In this document: positions 22,961 to 31,978 of the stretch, one piece after another | Layout of the letters: every line of letters starts with the position of its first letter | Position numbering within the stretch: position 1 is the first letter of the stretch | NCBI GenBank assembly: GCA_003278305.1 | Contig: QCFU01000003.1 | Span: 24,484-88,483 of the forward strand | DNA length: 64,000 nucleotides | Direction: 5' to 3' | From: Prochlorococcus sp. AG-363-M21 | GTDB taxonomy: Bacteria > Cyanobacteriota > Cyanobacteriia > PCC-6307 > Cyanobiaceae | Translations under genes and position numbers: made by a program | Notes under the pieces: generated by a model | The model's database searches: none | The model's input: the letters and a program-made list of their open reading frames with translations, nothing else | What the model was told of the DNA's origin: nothing

Positions 22961-24256
22961 TTGATTGATCGATACACACTCCCGGAAATGGGTGATGTTT
23001 GGACGGAGCACGCCAAATATCAAACTTGGCTTGATGTTGAGCTAGCTGCCTGTGAAGCGAACTGGAAACTTGGGAATATTCCCGATAAGGCTATAAAGGA
23101 AATTCGCAATAAAGCGGCCTTCAATCCAAAGAGAATTCTTGAAATCGAGTCAGAAGTGCGTCATGACGTGATCGCATTTTTAACAAATGTCAATGAATTT
23201 GTTGGCGATGCTGGAAGGTATATTCATGTGGGGATGACAAGTAGTGATGTTCTTGATACAGGCCTAGCACTTCAATTAAAAACATCAGTTGCTCTATTAA
23301 TTAGAGAAATAAAGCAACTAGAAAAAGTAATTTTCGCCAAAGCAAAAGAACACAAAAATACTGCAATGATTGGCCGTTCACACGCAATACATGGTGAACC
23401 CATTACATTTGGGTTTAAGCTAGCAGGATGGTTGGCAGAGACAATTCGGAACCGGGAAAGACTGGAATTACTAGAAAAAGAAGTTTCTGTGGGGCAAATC
23501 AATGGTGCAATGGGTACATATGCAAATACTGATCCAAACGTAGAAAAGATTGCGTGTGAATATTTAAATCTAGTTCCTGATACTGCAAGCACTCAAGTTA
23601 TTTCAAGGGATAGGCATGCAAGCTATATCCAAACTCTTGCATTGGTTGGATCATCCTTGGATCGTTTTGCGACAGAAATACGAAATCTACAAAGAACAGA
23701 TGTTCTGGAGGTAGAAGAAAGCTTTGCCAAAGGTCAAAAAGGAAGCTCTGCCATGCCGCATAAGAGGAATCCAATTCGTAGTGAGCGTATTAGTGGGCTA
23801 TCAAGAGTATTAAAAAGCTATGTAATTGGTGCATTAGACAACATCCCTCTATGGCATGAAAGAGATATTAGTCATAGCTCCATTGAAAGAATGATGTTCC
23901 CAGACACTTCTACGACTCTACATTTTATGCTTCGAGAAATGACTGAAATCATTCAAGAACTAGGCGTTTACCCTGAAAACATGTTGAAAAACATGAATGT
24001 TTATGGAGGAGTGGTATTTAGCCAACGAGTTCTATTAGCACTTACAGCAAAAGGCATGAGTAGAGAAGAGGCATACGGCATAGTACAAAAACATGCTCAT
24101 TCAGCTTGGAATAAAGACAGAGGTGATTTTAAAAGTAATCTTGAAAGTGATATTGCAGTCAAGCAAATACTATCTGCAGATGAGTTAAAGAAATGCTTTG
24201 ATCCTGAAATACATCAAGCAAATCTAAATATTATTTGGGAGCGCTTAGGGCTTTAA
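22961..24256 (+). CDS. purB: Adenylosuccinate lyase
   Basis: 431 aa enzyme of purine synthesis, splitting fumarate from SAICAR and from adenylosuccinate. The signature loop KGSSAMPHKRNPIRSE near 265 contains the catalytic serine, and TSSDVLDT near 90 and GRSHAIHGEP near 140 carry the other active-site residues. The start is TTG at 22961: homologues begin M-I-x-RYTLPEMG, exactly matching this position, and the nearest ATG upstream is in a closed frame. fumC, whose product consumes the released fumarate, begins 6 bases later. Confidence 0.97.
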   Translation: MIDRYTLPEMGDVWTEHAKYQTWLDVELAACEANWKLGNIPDKAIKEIRNKAAFNPKRILEIESEVRHDVIAFLTNVNEFVGDAGRYIHVGMTSSDVLDTGLALQLKTSVALLIREIKQLEKVIFAKAKEHKNTAMIGRSHAIHGEPITFGFKLAGWLAETIRNRERLELLEKEVSVGQINGAMGTYANTDPNVEKIACEYLNLVPDTASTQVISRDRHASYIQTLALVGSSLDRFATEIRNLQRTDVLEVEESFAKGQKGSSAMPHKRNPIRSERISGLSRVLKSYVIGALDNIPLWHERDISHSSIERMMFPDTSTTLHFMLREMTEIIQELGVYPENMLKNMNVYGGVVFSQRVLLALTAKGMSREEAYGIVQKHAHSAWNKDRGDFKSNLESDIAVKQILSADELKKCFDPEIHQANLNIIWERLGL

Positions 24257-24262
24257 AAACAA

Positions 24263-25657
24263 ATGACTAAATCTTTTAGACTAGAAAAAGACAGTTTAGG
24301 GACAATAAAAGTAAATGACGATTCTCTCTGGGGGGCGCAAACACAAAGATCATTAAATAACTTTGCAATAGGGAATAATCGTATGCCATTACAAATCATT
24401 TATTCTTTAGCTCATATCAAAAAGGCCTCTGCAATTGCTAATCATAAGCTAGGAATTATAGATGAATATAAAAAGGATCTAATCATATCGGCCTCCTCCG
24501 AAATATTAGATGGTCAGCATAATGAACAGTTTCCTTTAAATGTATGGCAAACAGGAAGTGGGACTCATACGAATATGAATGTCAACGAAGTTATTTGCAA
24601 CCTTGCATCACAAAAGACTCATCAACCACTGGGGAGCCATCAACCATTGCACCCAAATGATCACGTTAATTGTTCTCAGTCAACCAATGACGTATTCCCA
24701 GCAGCAATTCAAATAGCAGTAATTAACGATATTTCGAAAAATCTTTTACCAGAATTAAATCTACTTTTTAAAAGCTTAGCCAAAAGGAGTACTGAGTGGA
24801 ATTCAATAACTAAAATTGGCAGAACCCACCTGCAAGATGCTGTTCCGCTAACTCTTGGTCAAGAAGTCTCAGCCTGGCGAGATCAAATTGATTCTGCACG
24901 TCTAAGGATACAGAATAGTTTAAAAGAGCTATATGAACTACCTTTAGGCGGAACCGCTGTAGGCACTGGACTAAATGCACCAAAGAGCTTTGACCGCGAA
25001 GTTGCAATTGAACTTGCACAATCAACTGGTTTCCCTTTATCTACAACAAATAATAAATTTGCACTGATGGCAAGTCATGATGGCTTGGTCAACGTAATGA
25101 CTCAATTAAAAATGCTTGCTGTCGCACTATTAAAAATAACAAATGATATTCGTTTACTGTCCTCTGGGCCAAGAAGTGGTTTGTCAGAAATTGAGCTCCC
25201 AGAGAACGAGCCAGGGAGTTCAATAATGCCAGGCAAAACAAATCCAACACAATGCGAAGCTATGTCTATGGTTTGTCTTCAGGTCATAGGTTTAGAGGTT
25301 GCTGTAACTATGGGTGGTAGTGGTGGTCATCTACAAATGAACGCCTATAAACCTTTAATAGGATTTAACTTAATTCAAAGTATTGAATTACTTTCAAATG
25401 CATGTCAAAGCTATAGGGAATTAATGATTGAAAATATGACACCTAATTTAAGAAATATTCAATCAGGTCTTAATAAGTCTCTAATGCTTGTGACAGCATT
25501 ATCTCCAGCAATTGGATATAAAAAGGCTAGTGAAATTGCACAATATGCGCACAAAAAAAACTTGACTTTAAAAACTGCGTCTGAAGAGCTTGGTTATATA
25601 AATAATGATGATTTTGACAAATTAGTTGACCCTACATCTATGACTCAATCACAGTAG
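24263..25657 (+). CDS. fumC: Class II fumarate hydratase
   Basis: 464 aa iron-independent fumarase, converting fumarate to malate. The superfamily signature is PGSSIMPGKTNPTQCE near 315; GSGTHTNMNVNEV near 100 and GRTHLQDAVPLTLGQE near 187 form the rest of the active site. It belongs to the same superfamily as PurB encoded directly upstream (6-base gap), so fumarate made in purine synthesis can be returned to central metabolism. Length is normal. Confidence 0.96.
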   Translation: MTKSFRLEKDSLGTIKVNDDSLWGAQTQRSLNNFAIGNNRMPLQIIYSLAHIKKASAIANHKLGIIDEYKKDLIISASSEILDGQHNEQFPLNVWQTGSGTHTNMNVNEVICNLASQKTHQPLGSHQPLHPNDHVNCSQSTNDVFPAAIQIAVINDISKNLLPELNLLFKSLAKRSTEWNSITKIGRTHLQDAVPLTLGQEVSAWRDQIDSARLRIQNSLKELYELPLGGTAVGTGLNAPKSFDREVAIELAQSTGFPLSTTNNKFALMASHDGLVNVMTQLKMLAVALLKITNDIRLLSSGPRSGLSEIELPENEPGSSIMPGKTNPTQCEAMSMVCLQVIGLEVAVTMGGSGGHLQMNAYKPLIGFNLIQSIELLSNACQSYRELMIENMTPNLRNIQSGLNKSLMLVTALSPAIGYKKASEIAQYAHKKNLTLKTASEELGYINNDDFDKLVDPTSMTQSQ

Positions 25658-25674
25658 AGATATCGCAAACTTCA

Positions 25675-28353
25675 TCAATCTAACGAGGCTCGTTCAGTTG
25701 CAGGATTTATATTAAGTTGATCAAAATCAGCCTTTACCAAATCCTCAGCTTCAGACACTGGAAAGCGATTAATAGCCTTTATAGCTGCTCTCGCAGATTG
25801 CCTTAACCCCATACTAACTGCTTCACAATATGGCACTTGAGCTAGCAAATCTATCGTTCTTCTCATTACTCTTACAACATCTCCTTCATCTAAAGAGGTA
25901 TTGCTAATTAAATCTGTCCAACTAGTTCCATGAGCCCATGATTCGACTAAACCTATTAGTTCAGAATCTCTCCATAAAGGAATATCAAGTTGTAAGCTTT
26001 GCTGGGCTTTACTAATTTCTTGATGAATGCTTCCTAAATCATGTAAAGCTTCCATAGATTCAGATGAAGGAAGAAACCCACACCATAAGTCTCGGCGCGA
26101 TATTTCTAAACCAATAGACTGCACTACAGCAGCAAGAGAGGGAGGCTTAAGACGATCCAAATGACCACTCATCAAAGCCATACCAAGCCATAACTCATTA
26201 TCCCCTCTTAACGAGGCTACTGACCTTCCTATATCTGTAGCTTCAAGGTCATCAAGACAACCAAACCTTTGAAGAATTTTTAATAGGTTTAAGAATGTTT
26301 CCCAATGTTGATTAGCTCGATGATGAATTAATTGCTCACGATCCTTAATTTCAGCTTCAAGTTCATACATCCTTTTGCGATGTTTTTTTAATTTCTTTCG
26401 ATCACCCCATTTATGAGCAGGGAGCTTTGTTAATTCATCCTCTAAATCTTTAACCAATTTAGCTTGTGAAATCACTTCGCCAGCTAAATCATATTGAGGT
26501 GTAGTCATATTTTGTAATTTAGCTAAATCTGATATGGCAATAGCTACAGGGTTAGATCCATCATTACCATAAGCGATCTGATTAGGTCGGCTTATCTCAG
26601 GAATATCAAGGTGCTCAACATCTAGACATTTCAGCTCGGCATGAAGACCTACAACAGATTGACAAGATACTAATGCCCAAATATTTTGATCAGTCAAGCA
26701 TAAAAGCAAAGGAAATCTACCAGGACCTTGTTTTTTGGCAACAATAACTGCAGGATTAATTCTACTTCGCAACGAAGGCGCTTTCAAGCTCACAAGAGTG
26801 CCAATACTAGAAAACTGTAATGCCAAAGTAAGTTCATGAGAGAGAGTCTCGGCTGCTTGCTTTTGAAGAATCCTGAGAAGACGTCTCTCCTCCTTAAGCC
26901 TACTTTTTAACTTTTCGTAAATCTCAAAATCATCCCAGGGAATCTCCTCTCCAAAACTATGCAATTTATCTAATTGAATTCTTAATCGATCCAAGCACTC
27001 CTCATCATCAACTAGATCCAATCCAGCTAAATAACGGCCAAAGCTTCTTTGCACCAATTCTTTTGCTTTGTGAAGGTCATAGCGTTGCAATAAATTAAGA
27101 ACCATTCCATAACTAGGCGTAAATTGACTGAACAAAGGGTCAGCAGCGCTAAGTGCAAGATGCCCTGCTTCCCGTGCCCCTTCAAATCTAGTTTGTACAG
27201 TTACTACATAACCTTGCGCATCTAATCCTCTACGACCTGCTCTCCCAGCCATCTGTAGAAATTCACTACCTGTAAGTTGTCGATGGCCATCTTGTGTCCT
27301 TTTAGATATAGAAGAAATTATTGTTGACCTAGCGGGCATATTGATCCCTGCAGCTAAAGTTTCAGTCGCAAAAACAACCTTGACTAAACCTTGCTGAAAT
27401 AATTCTTCTACTAATTCTTTCCAAGCAGGCAAAACACCTGCATGGTGTGACGCTATTCCTCGCAAAAGAGCCTCTGGGTGAAAACCCTGACGAACAGCTT
27501 CAGGGTTTTGAGAAACATATCTCTGCAAGCGATCCTGAATAAGTTTTTTCTCATCCAAAGATACTAAAACCACATTACCCAGATCCTTAACAGCCTTATC
27601 ACAACCACGTCGACTAAAAATAAAACAAATAGCAGGAAGCATATTTCTCTCTGCTAAATTTTTAATTATAAAATCAATAGCCGGGGCTTCAGGTTGAGGT
27701 GGTTTAATAGAACGTCCTTTCCGTCGATGTGTTTTAGGAGGTCGCCAAACTTTGCAATTTGGGTGAAGGCCAGTACGAGCATCATTGAGTAGGGGATGCA
27801 ACCCTTTTGCACTACAAAAGCTAAAATGTAAAGGGACTGGTCGGAAATCACTTGCGATCAATTCGGTAGGTCCATGAACTTGCTGAATCCAATCAGTAAG
27901 CTGCCCAGCATTCGCAATTGTTGCAGACAAAGCTACAAGTTGAACAGAAGATGGGCAATGAATTATTGATTCTTCCCAAACAGTACCTCTTTGAGAATCA
28001 TTCATATAATGACACTCATCAAGGACAACTGACTCAACATCAATCAAAGGATCATCATCCTTCTCCGCATAAAGCATATTGCGGAAAATTTCGGTCGTCA
28101 TAACAATAATTGAAGCAGCTCTATTTACGCTTAAGTCACCAGTCATAAGACCTACATTCTCGGCGCCAAACTGATTTCTAAAATCCCTCAACTTTTGATT
28201 TGAAAGAGCTTTTAAAGGTGTTGTATAAAAAACCTTTTGGCCATGCTGCATTGCTCTATATATTGCATATTCACCGATCAAAGTTTTTCCTGATCCAGTT
28301 GGAGCGGTGACAACTAATGAATATCCCTGATTCAAGGTTTTAATCGCAGCCAA
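25675..28353 (-). CDS. SKI2/Mtr4-like DExH RNA helicase
   Basis: At least 892 aa. Walker A APTGSGKT lies at about residues 17-24 of the frame given, motif II is DECH (LDECHYMNDSQRGTVWEE), motif III SATIAN, and helicase C has FATETLAAGINMPARS and QMAGRAGRRG. The C-terminal 170 residues match the DSHCT domain of Mtr4/Ski2 helicases. The start is a problem: TTG at 28353 removes the conserved lead-in, because the frame runs open upstream to a stop at 28465-28467 and encodes PAEIFPFQLDDFQL, the expected Q-motif region. No ATG, GTG or TTG exists there. Likely acts in RNA processing or decay. Confidence 0.88.
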   Translation of the reverse strand: MAAIKTLNQGYSLVVTAPTGSGKTLIGEYAIYRAMQHGQKVFYTTPLKALSNQKLRDFRNQFGAENVGLMTGDLSVNRAASIIVMTTEIFRNMLYAEKDDDPLIDVESVVLDECHYMNDSQRGTVWEESIIHCPSSVQLVALSATIANAGQLTDWIQQVHGPTELIASDFRPVPLHFSFCSAKGLHPLLNDARTGLHPNCKVWRPPKTHRRKGRSIKPPQPEAPAIDFIIKNLAERNMLPAICFIFSRRGCDKAVKDLGNVVLVSLDEKKLIQDRLQRYVSQNPEAVRQGFHPEALLRGIASHHAGVLPAWKELVEELFQQGLVKVVFATETLAAGINMPARSTIISSISKRTQDGHRQLTGSEFLQMAGRAGRRGLDAQGYVVTVQTRFEGAREAGHLALSAADPLFSQFTPSYGMVLNLLQRYDLHKAKELVQRSFGRYLAGLDLVDDEECLDRLRIQLDKLHSFGEEIPWDDFEIYEKLKSRLKEERRLLRILQKQAAETLSHELTLALQFSSIGTLVSLKAPSLRSRINPAVIVAKKQGPGRFPLLLCLTDQNIWALVSCQSVVGLHAELKCLDVEHLDIPEISRPNQIAYGNDGSNPVAIAISDLAKLQNMTTPQYDLAGEVISQAKLVKDLEDELTKLPAHKWGDRKKLKKHRKRMYELEAEIKDREQLIHHRANQHWETFLNLLKILQRFGCLDDLEATDIGRSVASLRGDNELWLGMALMSGHLDRLKPPSLAAVVQSIGLEISRRDLWCGFLPSSESMEALHDLGSIHQEISKAQQSLQLDIPLWRDSELIGLVESWAHGTSWTDLISNTSLDEGDVVRVMRRTIDLLAQVPYCEAVSMGLRQSARAAIKAINRFPVSEAEDLVKADFDQLNINPATERASLD

Positions 28354-28583
28354 TTGAAAATCGTCCAGCTGAAATGGAAAAATCTCAGCTGGATCAAGAT
28401 TTTCTTTGACATCATCTTTGGAAGTCGTAACCCTCGCCCCTAAGCTATATAAAACAAATATTAATCAGCTAAATGTTGCTTCTCCCTAATCTTTCTATGA
28501 AGGTGAGGTTTTGTGAATAGATAACGCAAAGCAATCACATTTAAATCCAAATCAAATCCAATTTCAAAAAGAAAACTAAAGTT

Positions 28584-29714
28584 ATGGAAAGAATTCCTTT
28601 AGATCGAATAAGAAGAATACGAATCTGGGAACATGGAAAGGAAGAAGGCCTATTGCATGGTCTTAATGAAAAGAATAAAAAAATATCCCTTTTGGATCTT
28701 GCGAGCAATGATTACCTATCACTAAGTACAAATCCAAAGTTAGTAGAGGCAGCCAATTTAGCCATGATTTCGCAAGGAGTTGGTGCTGGTGGCTCTCGAT
28801 TCATAACTGGCAGTCGTCCAATCCATAAGAAATTAGAAAATGCTTTAGGAGAATGGTTAAATCGAGAGCATGTCTTACTTTTCCCAAGTGGGTTTCAAGC
28901 AAATTTAGCTGCAGTAATTGCTTTGGCAAATCGTAATACTCTAATACTTGCAGACAAATTGATTCACCATTCTTTATTAGTAGGGATACATGCAAGTGGA
29001 GCAAAGTTCAAACGTTTCGCTCACAATGATCTAAATGAACTGCAAAAATATTTAACGCTCTCACACGGGCAAAAAGTACTAGTTATTACAGAGAGTCTCT
29101 TCAGCATGCAAGGAACTAGCCCAGATCTAGAAAAAGTTTGCTTGCTTTGCAAAAAATACAATGCGAACCTCTTAGTAGACGAAGCACATGCTCTTGGAGT
29201 GATGGGATATCAAGGTAGAGGGCTATGTTATGGACTTTCCGATCAAGTCTCACTGATTAGTGGCACTTTTGGTAAAGCATTTGGAAGCGGAGGTGCCTTT
29301 CTAGCAAGCAACAAATTTATTGGAGAAGATTTAGTCCAAAAAAGTGGCGCGTTTCGTTATACAACAGCTCTGGCACCTCCTCTTGCTGCAGCAGCTTTAG
29401 AAGCACTAAAAATAATTCAACAGAATCCTTCATGGGGGGAAGAATTACAACTGGAAGCCAAAAGATGGCGCAATCAAATTAACACTCAAGGATGGGATTA
29501 CCCGCCGGGTGAAGGTCCTATTATTTCGATAGTAATAGGCTCCAATAAACAATCACTTGCTTACCAAAAAAAGCTTGAGCAGAATGGATTGTTATGTGTA
29601 GCAATTCGACCTCCAACAGTTCCTGAAGGCACTTCTAGGCTAAGAATTGTAGTAAGAAGAAATCTTCCTAAAAATACCTTACAAAAATTGACTTCATCAT
29701 TAGCCAAACAATGA
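28584..29714 (+). CDS. bioF: 8-amino-7-oxononanoate synthase
   Basis: 376 aa PLP enzyme joining pimeloyl-ACP and alanine, the first step of the biotin ring pathway. Markers are SNDYLSLSTNPKL near 40, GSRFITGSRPIHKKLE, the DEAHALGVMG cofactor aspartate, and the PLP lysine in SGTFGKAFGSGGAF. First gene of a coupled set: its stop overlaps the next start as ATGA. The 230 bases upstream are shared with the divergent helicase gene. Confidence 0.93.
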   Translation: MERIPLDRIRRIRIWEHGKEEGLLHGLNEKNKKISLLDLASNDYLSLSTNPKLVEAANLAMISQGVGAGGSRFITGSRPIHKKLENALGEWLNREHVLLFPSGFQANLAAVIALANRNTLILADKLIHHSLLVGIHASGAKFKRFAHNDLNELQKYLTLSHGQKVLVITESLFSMQGTSPDLEKVCLLCKKYNANLLVDEAHALGVMGYQGRGLCYGLSDQVSLISGTFGKAFGSGGAFLASNKFIGEDLVQKSGAFRYTTALAPPLAAAALEALKIIQQNPSWGEELQLEAKRWRNQINTQGWDYPPGEGPIISIVIGSNKQSLAYQKKLEQNGLLCVAIRPPTVPEGTSRLRIVVRRNLPKNTLQKLTSSLAKQ

Positions 29715-30415
29715 AAGAAGTTATTGCAATGCATGGCTGGAGTAGTGATAGCAAAAGCTGGTTTTCCTGGGAAGAGTCTTTCCTAACAAATGGGTGGGTC
29801 TGGACCAGTGCAGAAAGAGGTTATACAAGCACTACAGCAATAGAGCCTTGCTGGAGCAAGTATTCAAAAACAAGAGTAGTGATATGTCATTCCTTAGGGA
29901 TCCATTTGATTGATAAATCCGTCTTAAGTAAAGCTACTCATATAGTGTTAATCAACTGCTTTGGACGCTTTATACCAATTGCAGGAAGAGAAAGAAGATC
30001 TTTGCAAATTGGTCTTAAAGGAATGCAAAAAGCATTAGAAACAGAAAATAAAAATGAAATGCTTGAACTTTTTTGGGAAAAAGCAAATTCGCCGAATCTA
30101 ATGCAAAATTTCAAGCCACAAGTTCTCTATAAAAAGCTTTCAATGAAAGGAGAAGAAAAACTTAAAACTGATTTAGAACTACTTATTAATACAGAAAAAT
30201 TGCCATGTGATATTAATCGAAATGCAAGAGCTTTAGTAATTGACGGGGAAAAAGATAAAATAGTAATTGGTTCAGTTAAGCATCAGCTTTTCGAAGAACT
30301 TTCATCAAAGCTCAATGTAAAACCAAAGCATTGGGTTCTTCCAAACCAAGGGCATTTAATCTTAATGCAGGAAATAATTAATAATACAAGACTTTGGCTC
30401 GAAACATTGAAATGA
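29711..30415 (+). CDS. bioK: Putative pimeloyl-ACP methyl ester esterase (BioK type)
   Basis: 234 aa alpha/beta hydrolase. MHGWSSDS near the N-terminus is the oxyanion region, VICHSLGIHLID holds the nucleophile serine in a CHSLG elbow (more often GHSLG), VIDGEKDKIV gives the aspartate and PNQGHLIL the histidine. It lies between bioF and bioC with ATGA overlaps on both sides. That is the place where picocyanobacteria carry BioK, which replaces E. coli BioH and frees pimeloyl-ACP from its methyl ester. Assignment as BioK rests on context plus family memory; hydrolase class is firm. Confidence 0.78.
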   Translation: MKEVIAMHGWSSDSKSWFSWEESFLTNGWVWTSAERGYTSTTAIEPCWSKYSKTRVVICHSLGIHLIDKSVLSKATHIVLINCFGRFIPIAGRERRSLQIGLKGMQKALETENKNEMLELFWEKANSPNLMQNFKPQVLYKKLSMKGEEKLKTDLELLINTEKLPCDINRNARALVIDGEKDKIVIGSVKHQLFEELSSKLNVKPKHWVLPNQGHLILMQEIINNTRLWLETLK

Positions 30416-31167
30416 CAATGGTATGGCAAGATAATATTCTCAAGAATTTCGACAAGGCTTGTAACAGCTACAATAGTGAGGCAACTATTCAAGATCTTAT
30501 TGCAAAGCAATTAGCTAAAGAATGTTTTAACCATCAAATTCCACCAGGACTTTGGTTAGATTTAGGAACAGGGACTGGTCTACTTGCAGATGCTCTAGAA
30601 AAACTCAATAAGGATCAATCTGTCATAAGAGTCGACGGCTCACTAATGATGCTAAAGCATCACTCTAAAGATCATTCAGTCAGACTTTGGGATTTAAATC
30701 TAGGCCTTCCCAATATTTCAGAACCTCCTGTTTTAATAGCATCAAGTTTTGCACTACATTGGTTAAATAATCCACAAGCAAGACTTCAAGAATGGTTCTC
30801 AGTACTTAAGCCTGGAGGATTGTTAGCTTTGGCCTTACCAGTTCATGGCAGCTTCCCTGAATGGCATCAAGCAGCAGCTTTATCTAACGTTCAATGTACT
30901 GCAATGGACTTTCCGTCTCAACAAGCAATAATTAATACTTTCCCAGTAGAGTGTATAAGGTATCAAAAAACTGAAAAAATTACACAAAGCGCGAATGGAG
31001 TAACCCCTTTACTAAAACCATTTATCAAAATTGGTGCTCAAGCCACTCATCACAAACCACTAAAAATTAGTGAATGGCGACGCTTGCAAAAAGCATGGCG
31101 CGTTTCAGAGAAAACGTCGAAAAATCAACTGACTTGGTTAATACAACTAGTCTTGGCACAAAAATGA
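30412..31167 (+). CDS. bioC: Malonyl-ACP O-methyltransferase
   Basis: 251 aa SAM-dependent methyltransferase that caps malonyl-ACP so that fatty-acid enzymes can build pimelate. SAM motif I is LDLGTGTGLLADAL, and a BioC-like SSFALHWLNNP and LKPGGLLALALPVHGSF follow. I choose ATG at 30412 because it overlaps the bioK stop (ATGA); an in-frame TTG 18 bases earlier is less likely. Its own stop overlaps the bioD start. Confidence 0.88.
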   Translation: MTMVWQDNILKNFDKACNSYNSEATIQDLIAKQLAKECFNHQIPPGLWLDLGTGTGLLADALEKLNKDQSVIRVDGSLMMLKHHSKDHSVRLWDLNLGLPNISEPPVLIASSFALHWLNNPQARLQEWFSVLKPGGLLALALPVHGSFPEWHQAAALSNVQCTAMDFPSQQAIINTFPVECIRYQKTEKITQSANGVTPLLKPFIKIGAQATHHKPLKISEWRRLQKAWRVSEKTSKNQLTWLIQLVLAQK

Positions 31168-31820
31168 ATTACTTATCACCCAAAATAGTAATTTGCGGAA
31201 CAGATACTGATGTAGGGAAAACAATTGTAAGTTCTTTCCTTGTACAAGGTCTTAATGCTTCATATTGGAAGCCTATTCAAAGTGGCTTAAAAAATAATGG
31301 TGATAAAGGCACAGTCTCTAAATTACTTTCTTTGCCAAACGAAAGATTAATTCCAGAAACATATAAATTTGAAGCCGCTGTATCTCCTCATTGGGCAGCT
31401 GAAAAAGAAAATCGTATGGTTAACCCTTCGGAGTTAAAGCTGCCTATAACCCAAAGAACCCTGATCATAGAAACTGCAGGAGGATTAATGGTTCCATTAA
31501 ATAGAGCATTCTTACAGATCCAACAATTAAAGGCATGGAAGCTTCCAGTTATTCTCGTAGCAAGAACAGGGCTTGGCACACTTAATCACACCTTATTAAG
31601 TATTGAAGCTTTACAAAATAGAAGCATCCCTCTAATGGGGCTCATCCTAAATGGACACAAACATGAAGATAATCCAAGAACTCTTGAAGAATTTAGTGGC
31701 GTTTCTGTGATTGCACAATTACCAAGATTTGACAAAGTCTCCGCAAAACAGCTTTCAGAAGAATGGGAAAAACAAAAGCTTGGAGCGGTATTTCAAAAAC
31801 TAATGCGACAATATTGCTAA
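31164..31820 (+). CDS. bioD: Dethiobiotin synthetase
   Basis: 218 aa P-loop enzyme closing the ureido ring of dethiobiotin from DAPA, CO2 and ATP. The P-loop is CGTDTDVGKTIVSS right after the start, YWKPIQSGL follows, and ETAGGLMVPLN is the third signature. I use ATG at 31164, which overlaps the bioC stop and places the P-loop near residue 12, as in the family; upstream in-frame starts lie inside bioC. A perfect hairpin lies 36 bases after the stop. Confidence 0.92.
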   Translation: MNYLSPKIVICGTDTDVGKTIVSSFLVQGLNASYWKPIQSGLKNNGDKGTVSKLLSLPNERLIPETYKFEAAVSPHWAAEKENRMVNPSELKLPITQRTLIIETAGGLMVPLNRAFLQIQQLKAWKLPVILVARTGLGTLNHTLLSIEALQNRSIPLMGLILNGHKHEDNPRTLEEFSGVSVIAQLPRFDKVSAKQLSEEWEKQKLGAVFQKLMRQYC

Positions 31821-31855
31821 GTTAACTACAAAGCTTTGAGACTGTTAACCAAATA

Positions 31856-31887
31856 AAAATAATTAGTGCTTATAGACTAATTATTTT
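31856..31887. terminator. 12-bp perfect inverted repeat after bioD
   Basis: AAAATAATTAGT and ACTAATTATTTT are exact inverted copies separated by an 8-base loop. The left arm is preceded by A-rich sequence and the right arm ends in T residues, so it could work as an intrinsic terminator for bioF-K-C-D, although the stem is AT-rich. It separates the coupled set from bioA, which starts 91 bases later. Confidence 0.5.
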
Positions 31888-31978
31888 CCAAGCCATCTTT
31901 ATGGCAAACGAAGTTTATTGGAATTCCTTTGATCCTTTCTTTTAATCAACTTCTATATAACAAGCACGTAGCTACAAC

